From Solibacillus isronensis (lineage in GTDB: Bacteria; Bacillota; Bacilli; Bacillales_A; Planococcaceae), in contig NZ_JAMBOC010000001.1 of assembly GCF_023715405.1 (NCBI RefSeq), positions 496,001-560,000 of the forward strand: 64,000 nucleotides of DNA. Reading direction: 5' to 3'. The notes under the pieces are model-generated. The model was not told the origin of the DNA. It searched no databases and worked only from the letters and a program-made list of their open reading frames with translations. The translations under genes were made by a program, and so were the position numbers. Positions 57,979 to 64,000 of this stretch are shown piece after piece. Numbering within the stretch: the stretch's first letter is position 1; each line of letters starts with the position of its first letter.

Positions 57979-58392
57979 GTGGAAAAAGTGGATCATATCG
58001 GCATTGCCGTACGTAATATTGAAGAACGTATTACATACTACACAGAAACGCTAGGCCTGAAATTATTAAAGATGGAAGAAGTAGAATCACAGCAAGTAAA
58101 AGTTGCTTTTATCGATGCAGGCAACGTAAAAATTGAGCTGCTTGAGCCAATGAGTGAAAAAAGCGCAATCCATGGCTTTTTGGAAAAGCGCGGAGAAGGC
58201 ATTCACCATGTTGCATTTGGCGTAACAGGTATTCGTGAGCGCATGGCTGAACTTCGTGAAAAAGGTGTACGACTATTATCGGAAGAGCCAGGACCAGGGG
58301 CTGGCGGTGCGGAAGTAGCATTCTTACACCCGAAAGACTCATATGGTGTACTTTATGAATTATGCGATAAAAGCGGAAAAGGGGATAAGTAA
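57979..58392 (+). CDS. mce: Methylmalonyl-CoA epimerase
   Basis: 137-residue vicinal-oxygen-chelate protein. DHIGIAVRNIEERITYYTETLGL carries the first metal His, GIHHVAFGV the second, and the glutamate ligands lie in KIELLEPM and YELCDK. It converts (S)- to (R)-methylmalonyl-CoA between the carboxylase and the mutase. The start is GTG with an AAGGGAG site. The carboxylase gene follows 2 bases after its stop, so the two are an operon (yqjC-yqjD in B. subtilis). Confidence 0.93.
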   Translation: MEKVDHIGIAVRNIEERITYYTETLGLKLLKMEEVESQQVKVAFIDAGNVKIELLEPMSEKSAIHGFLEKRGEGIHHVAFGVTGIRERMAELREKGVRLLSEEPGPGAGGAEVAFLHPKDSYGVLYELCDKSGKGDK

Positions 58393-58394
58393 CG

Positions 58395-59963
58395 ATGACA
58401 ACAATGACAGTAACTCCAGATATGTTTGATAAAATTAATGAGCTATATGACCGTAAAGAAGCGATCCAGCTTGGTGGCGGGGATGCGCGTATCGAAAAGC
58501 AGCATGAAAAAGGGAAAATGACTGCCCGTGAACGTATTGATATGTTATTGGATGACGGGTCATTCGTTGAAATCAATCCTTTCATCACACACCGTACTGT
58601 TGATTTCGGTATGGATAAACTGGAAGGCCCTGGTGACGGCGTAGTTACTGGTTTCGGTAAAATCAATGGCCGTAATGTGTATTTATTTGCACAGGACTTC
58701 ACAGTATTCGGCGGTGCGCTTGGTGAAATGCACGCGAAAAAAATCGCAGCGGTAATGGATTTAGCAGCGAAAAACGGTACGCCTTTTATCGGCATTAACG
58801 ATTCAGGCGGTGCGCGTATTCAAGAAGGTGTATTATCACTTGACGGCTACGGTCACATTTTCTACCGTAACTCAATCTATTCTGGTGTAATTCCGCAAAT
58901 CTCAGTAATTATGGGACCTTGTGCGGGTGGTGCTGTTTATTCACCAGCGATTACAGACTTTATTTTAATGGTTGATAAAACATCTCAAATGTTCATTACT
59001 GGCCCTAAAGTAATTGAAACAGTAACAGGCGAAAAAATTTCAGCTGAAGGTCTTGGCGGTTCTAAAGTGCATAACGCAACTTCAGGAAATGCCCACTTCC
59101 GTGCTGAAGACGAAGAAGCTGCCATTGCACAAATTCAGCAATTACTTTCTTACTTACCACAGAACAACAGAGAAAAAGCACCGAAACAAGCTGCTCCAGA
59201 AGGCGATAACTTCCGTTCAGAACTTGTTGATGTTGTGCCAATTGACCAAACAAAATCTTATGATGTTCGTAAAGTAGTAGAACAAGTAGTTGACGAAGGT
59301 TCATTCATGGAAGTGCAAAAAGAATTCGCGAAAAACATTGTTGTTGGTTTTGCACGTATCGCGGGTGAATCAGTTGGTTTAGTATGTAACCAGCCGAAAT
59401 TCCTTGCAGGCGGATTAGATATCGATTCATCTGATAAATTAGCTCGTTTCGTACGTACATGTGACGCATTCAACGTGCCTGTTATTACATTTGAAGACGT
59501 GTCTGGTTTCTTCCCAGGTGTTAAACAAGAGCACGGTGGGATTATCCGTCACGGTGCGAAAATTCTTTATGCTTACTCAGAAGCAACTGTACCAAAAATT
59601 ACAGTTATTTTACGTAAAGCATACGGCGGTGCGTACGTAGCATTGAACTCGAAAGCGATTGGAGCGGACTTAGTATTCGCTTGGCCGAATGCGGAAATCG
59701 CGGTAATGGGTGCTGCTGGTGCGGCAAACATTATTCATGCAGGTGAAATTGCGAAATCGGCTGATCCGGAAGCAACACGTGCAGCGAAAATTGAAGAATA
59801 CAAAGAAAAATTCGCAAATCCTTATGTAGCGGCATCACGCGGTATGGTTGACGATGTTATCGATCCACGTGAAACACGTATTAAGCTGATCCAGGCATTG
59901 GATATGCTTTCAACAAAGCAGGAAGACCGTCCATACAAAAAGCACGGGAATATTCCACTATAA
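58395..59963 (+). CDS. mmdA: Propionyl/methylmalonyl-CoA carboxyltransferase subunit
   Basis: 522-residue acyl-CoA carboxylase beta subunit with two crotonase-like halves. ARERIDMLLDDGSFVEIN is near the N-terminus, INDSGGARIQEG and GPCAGGAVYSPA lie in the first half, and GFFPGVKQEHGGIIRHGAKIL and RKAYGGAYVALNSK in the second. It transfers carboxyl from carboxybiotin to propionyl-CoA. No biotin carboxylase or carrier gene lies beside it; accBC at 12-14 kb or genes outside the window must supply them. Confidence 0.93.
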   Translation: MTTMTVTPDMFDKINELYDRKEAIQLGGGDARIEKQHEKGKMTARERIDMLLDDGSFVEINPFITHRTVDFGMDKLEGPGDGVVTGFGKINGRNVYLFAQDFTVFGGALGEMHAKKIAAVMDLAAKNGTPFIGINDSGGARIQEGVLSLDGYGHIFYRNSIYSGVIPQISVIMGPCAGGAVYSPAITDFILMVDKTSQMFITGPKVIETVTGEKISAEGLGGSKVHNATSGNAHFRAEDEEAAIAQIQQLLSYLPQNNREKAPKQAAPEGDNFRSELVDVVPIDQTKSYDVRKVVEQVVDEGSFMEVQKEFAKNIVVGFARIAGESVGLVCNQPKFLAGGLDIDSSDKLARFVRTCDAFNVPVITFEDVSGFFPGVKQEHGGIIRHGAKILYAYSEATVPKITVILRKAYGGAYVALNSKAIGADLVFAWPNAEIAVMGAAGAANIIHAGEIAKSADPEATRAAKIEEYKEKFANPYVAASRGMVDDVIDPRETRIKLIQALDMLSTKQEDRPYKKHGNIPL

Positions 59964-59989
59964 TTTTTAAATAAAGTACCCTCAGAAAC

Positions 59990-60040
59990 ATCTCTTAAAT
60001 GATTTGTATACAATACAATCATTTTTGAGGTGTTTTTTTG
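59990..60040 (+). terminator. Intrinsic terminator after mmdA
   Basis: Long imperfect hairpin (CATCTCTTAAATGATT with AATCATTTTTGAGGTG) followed by TTTTTTT. Confidence 0.85.
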
Positions 60041-60199
60041 CTGATATAGAGCCCTAAATGAAAAAATACAGGAATAATACTAGAAAGTTACTAAAAAATA
60101 TTTACCTGTAATATGGTAAATCCTCCAATTTTATTATAGTGAAATTTTCAAAAAGCCTTTATGCTAGATAAATGGAAAGACGATATAGGAGGACAAAGT

Positions 60200-60691
60200 A
60201 TGAAGGAAATCAACCAGCTACAGAGGGCAATTGATTTAAGAAGCGATGGGGAATTACAACAATCCAATCAATTACTATTGAAATTAGTTGAACAACATCC
60301 GAACGAAGCCCTTATAAATTACCAGTGTGCATGGAGCTTCGATGTACTTGGCAAAGAATCGAATGCAGTACCATACTATGAAAAAGCAATACAAGGTGAT
60401 TTGAATGATGAAGATTTAGCGAATGCTTATTTAGGTCTTGGCAGTACATATAGAACACTAGGGGAATACGAAAATTCAAAACATACGTTAGAAAAAGGGG
60501 TGGAGAAGTTTCCGCACAATTTAGCCATTCAAGTATTTTATGCGATGACATTGTTTAACTTGAAAGAACATGAGCGTTCAATGGAGCTTCTATTGAAAAA
60601 TTTAGCAGCTACTTCTTCTGACCCTCAAATTCAGAAATACAAAAAAGCCATTTTATTTTATAGTGATAAATTAAATGAAATGTGGGAGTGA
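60200..60691 (+). CDS. Tetratricopeptide repeat protein
   Basis: 163 residues, helical, with about three TPR units (ALINYQCAWSFDVLGKESNAVPYYEKAI, ANAYLGLGSTYRTLGEYENSKHTLEKGVEKFP, AIQVFYAMTLFNLKEHERSMELLLKNL). It probably mediates protein-protein contacts; the partner is unknown. The ATG at 60200 follows an AGGAGG site and is preferred to the upstream start. Confidence 0.85.
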   Translation: MKEINQLQRAIDLRSDGELQQSNQLLLKLVEQHPNEALINYQCAWSFDVLGKESNAVPYYEKAIQGDLNDEDLANAYLGLGSTYRTLGEYENSKHTLEKGVEKFPHNLAIQVFYAMTLFNLKEHERSMELLLKNLAATSSDPQIQKYKKAILFYSDKLNEMWE

Positions 60692-60737
60692 GTGATTAAT
60701 TCATTGGGGAAAAATATTAGAGTTAGTAGCTTATACG

Positions 60738-61088
60738 ATGAAACTTTTTAAGATTGTAAACTACTTTATTTATACGGCGATGGTCAGCCTGATCGGCTAC
60801 AGCTGTTATTTCTTATCTGTGTTATTTATCGGTTCAATGCTGTTCACTGCAGCAGATTCACCGCCGGGAGATATTTCAAATTCGGGCAGGTTGCTGACCA
60901 TTGCCTTTATTGCTTTTGGAACGATTATTGCGCTATTAATTTACAGTGTTGTTCACTGGACCATTGCATCGTTATTGAACATACCGTTTCCTAAGCGATT
61001 TCTTCTCATTTTGAATTTTATAATCATCAGTTTAGTCGTTAGTGCGTTAATTTTTAAATTCATTATTATCGACGGCAGTTTTTTATAA
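60738..61088 (+). CDS. Small hypothetical membrane protein
   Basis: 116 residues with three hydrophobic helices (about 10-35, 48-75, 84-112). The start has no strong ribosome-binding site. It lies 46 bases after the TPR gene on the same strand and may be cotranscribed with it. No family recognised. Confidence 0.6.
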   Translation: MKLFKIVNYFIYTAMVSLIGYSCYFLSVLFIGSMLFTAADSPPGDISNSGRLLTIAFIAFGTIIALLIYSVVHWTIASLLNIPFPKRFLLILNFIIISLVVSALIFKFIIIDGSFL

Positions 61089-61096
61089 AATTAATC

Positions 61097-61486
61097 TTAA
61101 TCCACCGCTCTAGACAGATTGAATGCTGCTTGCTGCTTTTTCGGTTCTTTTTCATACGGGTGTTCGTGCTCGGCAAACAGGAAGATTGCCCCAAGTTCTA
61201 TGCCATGCCCATAATGGGCGGTTTCTTCAGGAGTTAAGTGCAAAATTCGCAAACTCACTTCATACACATTTTTTCGTGTGACAAAGCTGATAAGCTGGTC
61301 GAGCCAGTTGCCGGCTAGATGGACTTGAATGTCGGTATACATTTTCAGTGATTGTAAAGGGAGGATATCTTTTGAAAACACATGAATTTCATGCTCGGAA
61401 AAACCGTGCCCTCTAATCATGTTCAGCTTTGTCATAGCTTCCTCAACACTGTACACTAAAGCGATTTCACGTCGATATTCCATCAT
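61097..61486 (-). CDS. YflT/GSP17M-like general stress protein
   Basis: About 129 residues. The N-terminal half resembles the general stress protein 17M domain (alpha-beta, ALVYSVEEAMTKLNMIRGHGFSEHEIHVFSKD) and the C-terminus is charged. A GAGGTG site supports an ATG start at 61486 or 61483 instead of the GTG at 61492, which is part of that site. No SigB promoter was identified with certainty. It is convergent with the membrane protein gene. Confidence 0.65.
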   Translation of the reverse strand: MMEYRREIALVYSVEEAMTKLNMIRGHGFSEHEIHVFSKDILPLQSLKMYTDIQVHLAGNWLDQLISFVTRKNVYEVSLRILHLTPEETAHYGHGIELGAIFLFAEHEHPYEKEPKKQQAAFNLSRAVD

Positions 61487-61631
61487 AATCACCTCTTTTT
61501 TATTGTAATGGAATTTTTATTGAGATGGTAGTGATTGAAAACAATCGTACATCAATACAATTATAAAATGCAGAAAATTCGAAACTTATACAGTGTTTAA
61601 TACGTAGAACATGAAAAGGGAGGTTTTACTT

Positions 61632-62324
61632 ATGGGGAACTATTCCATTCGTGATTTTGTCAACAAGACGCAGCAAGACCAGAATGAAAATGATTATTTT
61701 GAATTGGAAACCGATCGTGTACTCGAAGTGAATCTGAACGGGGAAGTATGGTCGAAAATGGGCGCGATGATCGCCTATGTCGGTTCGATTAAATTTGAGC
61801 GTGAGCGCATGCTGGAGCATGGCGTATCGAAAATGTTTAAGAAAGCATTGACCGGCGAAGGTACGCAATTGATGAAAGCGAAAGGGAAAGGCCGGTTGTA
61901 TTTAGCGGACCAAGGAAAAAAGATTACAATTTTTGATCTGCAGAACGAAAGCCTGTGCGTGAACGGCAATGACCTGCTTGCATTTGAGCCATCGATCAAT
62001 TGGGATATTCGACTTATGCGCAAAATGGCCGGTATGATGGCAGGCGGCTTATTTAACGTCATGCTGGACGGCAAAGGAAAAGTGGCGATTACAACCCATT
62101 TTGAGCCATTAACATTAATCGTTAAGCCTGGTGAAACAGTATATACTGACCCAAATGCAACTGTTGCGTGGTCCGGTAATTTAAAGCCGGAGTTTGTAAC
62201 GGATATTACGTTTAGAACACTTATTGGACGCGGCAGCAATGAATCGATCCAAATGGCTTTTTCCGGTGAAGGATTTGTCATCATTCAGCCATTTGAAGAA
62301 GTTTATTTATCGTCGGAATCATAA
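61632..62324 (+). CDS. AIM24 family protein
   Basis: 230 residues, all-beta, with Gly-rich AIM24/DUF124 segments (GEVWSKMGAMIAYVGSIKFER, GKGRLYLADQGKKI, TLIVKPGETVYTDPNATVAWSGN, FSGEGFVIIQPF). The family has a TRAP-like beta-sandwich; its bacterial role is unknown. The ATG at 61632 follows AAGGGAGG. It is the first gene of an apparent operon with an ATPase (31 bases on) and a coiled-coil protein. Confidence 0.88.
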   Translation: MGNYSIRDFVNKTQQDQNENDYFELETDRVLEVNLNGEVWSKMGAMIAYVGSIKFERERMLEHGVSKMFKKALTGEGTQLMKAKGKGRLYLADQGKKITIFDLQNESLCVNGNDLLAFEPSINWDIRLMRKMAGMMAGGLFNVMLDGKGKVAITTHFEPLTLIVKPGETVYTDPNATVAWSGNLKPEFVTDITFRTLIGRGSNESIQMAFSGEGFVIIQPFEEVYLSSES

Positions 62325-62354
62325 TGGCTGCGGGATAAAGTAAGGAGAAAAAAG

Positions 62355-63098
62355 ATGTTTTTAAAATCAGTCAAACTTAAAAAAGAAGAAATAACGGACT
62401 ATAGCGAATACCCGTTTTCGATTCCGTTTATTCGCCATATGGATGAATTGGATGTGGATGCAAGGGTCACGTTTTTTGTTGGAGAAAACGGTGCTGGCAA
62501 ATCAACGTTGCTTGAAGCCATTGCAGATCAGATCGGCTTCAATCCGGCAGGGGGAAGCACGCAAAACTATAAGGCGTATGAAGTAGATCAATCCGAATCC
62601 GCGCTTGGCGATTATGTGAAGCTCTCCTGGTGGCCAAAAGTAACGAACGGCTTTTTTCTGCGTGCCGAAACATTTTATCAGTTTGCGTCGCATTTGGATC
62701 AGATCGATCAAAACGGCTATAAAGCATACGGAGGGAAATCACTTCACCATCAATCACACGGGGAATCCTTTTTCTCGTTGTTCCAGCACCGGTTCACAGG
62801 GCAGGCAATCTATTTACTGGATGAGCCGGAAGCCGCATTATCTCCAACTAGACAGCTGGCGTTTTTAACATTGATGAATGATTTAGTGAAACAGGGCAAT
62901 GTCCAATTCATTATCGCAACACATTCGCCAATTTTACTCGGATTCCCGGATGCGGTCATCTATCAATTTGATGAACATGGCATCGAGCAGGTGAAATATG
63001 AAGAAACTGAGCATTATCAGGTAACCTCGTATTTTTTGCAGCACCGTAAAAAAATGCTGCAGAAGCTGTTTGAAGAGGACGAGGATGAACTGGATTAG
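62355..63098 (+). CDS. ABC-type AAA ATPase (AAA_21 family)
   Basis: 247-residue soluble ATPase with Walker A GENGAGKST (43-51), an ABC-like signature region (HHQSHGESFFS), Walker B IYLLDEPEAALSP and a switch His in ATHSP. There is no transmembrane or permease part, so it is not a transporter by itself; it resembles single-domain RecF/OLD-type ATPases. An AAGGAG site precedes the ATG. It lies between the AIM24 gene and the coiled-coil gene. Confidence 0.85.
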   Translation: MFLKSVKLKKEEITDYSEYPFSIPFIRHMDELDVDARVTFFVGENGAGKSTLLEAIADQIGFNPAGGSTQNYKAYEVDQSESALGDYVKLSWWPKVTNGFFLRAETFYQFASHLDQIDQNGYKAYGGKSLHHQSHGESFFSLFQHRFTGQAIYLLDEPEAALSPTRQLAFLTLMNDLVKQGNVQFIIATHSPILLGFPDAVIYQFDEHGIEQVKYEETEHYQVTSYFLQHRKKMLQKLFEEDEDELD

Positions 63099-63151
63099 CA
63101 ATCGATTGCGGGTGTCGATAACTACACGGAATTTATAAAGGAGTGAAGAAT

Positions 63152-64000
63152 ATGGGATGGCAGCAATTGCAACAGCAATCAGAACAGCATCACATTCAAC
63201 TTTTGGAAGCGGAAAAACTGAACAAGAAAATTGAAAGTCTTGACCAACAGATCCAGCATGCCCAACAGGATGTTAAGCAGCATGAACATGATCTGAAAAA
63301 AGCACGTCAACAATTGAATAAGCTCGAGGAATTTTCTTTTGTGAATCTATTCCGTGGCTGGTCAGGGAAAAAGGATGAGCTGATCGAGCAAAATATGGAC
63401 CAGGTAGCAGTTACAGAACTGAAGCTGGTTGAAGCGCAGTTAACGTTTAATGATTTACAGGAAGACCGGATTGGACTTGTTCAACAATTGAGCACGATAA
63501 ATGTTTCAACTATCCGTGAGCACCTGAAAAAAATAGAAAACGAAAAACAAGTGTGGCTTATGGCGAATGCACCTGCAGCAGCGAAGGAATTAACGGGGAT
63601 TACTGAACAGGAGCTTTTATGCAAACAGTTGAAAACCGAGATCCACGAAGCGATCGATGCGGGTAAACAGGCATTTAATAAATTAACAGATGCCGGCTCC
63701 AAATTGCAGGATGCCAAATCCTACTCAACATGGGATACATTTTTAGGTGGGGGTTTTATCGCAACGGCGTTAAAGCATGACAAACTGGAAGAAACGAACA
63801 GCTATTTGCATGAAGCGCAGATGGCTCTGCAACGTTTCCAAAATGAACTGCTCGATATTAAAGAGATGCGCCAAAATACACTGGAAGTTCATACAGACGG
63901 TTTTATCATGTTTACGGATTACTTTTTCGATAATATTTTCACCGATTGGTCAGTACATTCCAAAATTACAACTGCAATCGATCAAATTTCACGTGTACAG
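63152..64000 (+). CDS. Coiled-coil protein, 3' end outside window
   Basis: Open frame of at least 283 codons running off the right edge. Residues about 1-70 are a Gln-rich heptad coiled coil (EQHHIQLLEAEKLNKKIESLDQQIQHAQQD shows the pattern), then a segment around FVNLFRGWSGKKDEL, further helices, and a Gly-rich stretch (DTFLGGGFIATALKHDK) before another helix. An AAAGGAG site precedes the ATG. The AAA ATPase ends 53 bases upstream, so they are probably cotranscribed. I recognise no family. Confidence 0.75.
   Translation, partial: MGWQQLQQQSEQHHIQLLEAEKLNKKIESLDQQIQHAQQDVKQHEHDLKKARQQLNKLEEFSFVNLFRGWSGKKDELIEQNMDQVAVTELKLVEAQLTFNDLQEDRIGLVQQLSTINVSTIREHLKKIENEKQVWLMANAPAAAKELTGITEQELLCKQLKTEIHEAIDAGKQAFNKLTDAGSKLQDAKSYSTWDTFLGGGFIATALKHDKLEETNSYLHEAQMALQRFQNELLDIKEMRQNTLEVHTDGFIMFTDYFFDNIFTDWSVHSKITTAIDQISRVQ

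Overview
The window is a chromosomal segment from a low-GC, endospore-forming member of the Bacillales. It most likely comes from the Planococcaceae (Lysinibacillus/Solibacillus type). This rests on protein resemblance and on gene order: yqhQ-yqhR | yqhT-efp | spoIIIA | accBC | yqhY | nusB-folD-xseAB-ispA-dxs-tlyA-argR-recN-spoIVB-spo0A | yqiK-yqzF-bcd-lpd-bkd | brxB-yqjA | mce-mmdA follows the Bacillus subtilis yqh-yqi-yqj region with insertions and losses. No rRNA, tRNA, CRISPR array or intact transposon was seen.

Layout. 0-4.3 kb: a CPBP-family membrane protease cut by the window edge, convergent with a heterodimeric ABC exporter. 4.5-9.1 kb: yqhQ, yqhR, the peptidase yqhT, elongation factor P and a nitronate-monooxygenase-like flavoprotein. 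9.2-11.8 kb: a strikingly reduced spoIIIA operon (AC to AH only). 12-13.9 kb: accBC. 14.1-22 kb: an insertion relative to B. subtilis, rich in cell-envelope genes (SLT/SH3/SLH-like protein, purine permease, polysaccharide deacetylase, LytH-like endopeptidase, VanW lipoprotein, MscS channel). 22-27 kb: yqhY and the glycerol genes glpD-glpF-glpK. 27.3-39 kb: nusB to spo0A, covering transcription, one-carbon metabolism, isoprenoid, DNA repair and sporulation genes. 39-41.3 kb: an AT-rich variable stretch with orphan ORFs and a decayed duplicate of the spo0A 3' end. 41.4-44.1 kb: a FapA-family protein, a glycerophosphodiesterase and YqzF. 44.5-60 kb: branched-chain amino acid catabolism (bcd, lpd, bkdAA, bkdAB, bkdB) followed by methylmalonyl-CoA mutase (mutA, mutB), its GTPase chaperone, and the epimerase/carboxylase pair mce-mmdA, with brxB, yqjA and a 31-codon Prli42 gene between. 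60-64 kb: TPR protein, small membrane proteins, and an AIM24 / AAA-ATPase / coiled-coil operon running off the end.

How the genes work together. The 44.5-60 kb block can take leucine, isoleucine and valine to branched acyl-CoAs (fatty-acid primers). It can then take propionyl-CoA through methylmalonyl-CoA to succinyl-CoA. A near-consensus cre site sits in front of bcd. The accBC pair could supply the biotin carboxylase and carrier that MmdA lacks locally. Spo0A, SpoIVB, the SpoIIIA proteins and the LytH-like enzyme form a sporulation theme.

Most unusual features: the spoIIIA operon lacks AA and AB and has shortened AE, AF and AG (AG without its inserted loop). A spo0A 3'-end fragment is duplicated about 0.8 kb downstream. 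Four copies of a structured dispersed repeat are present, two of them with different internal inserts. Two 16-bp palindromes sharing a TGTTAACA core lie about 50 bp before two exported-protein genes.
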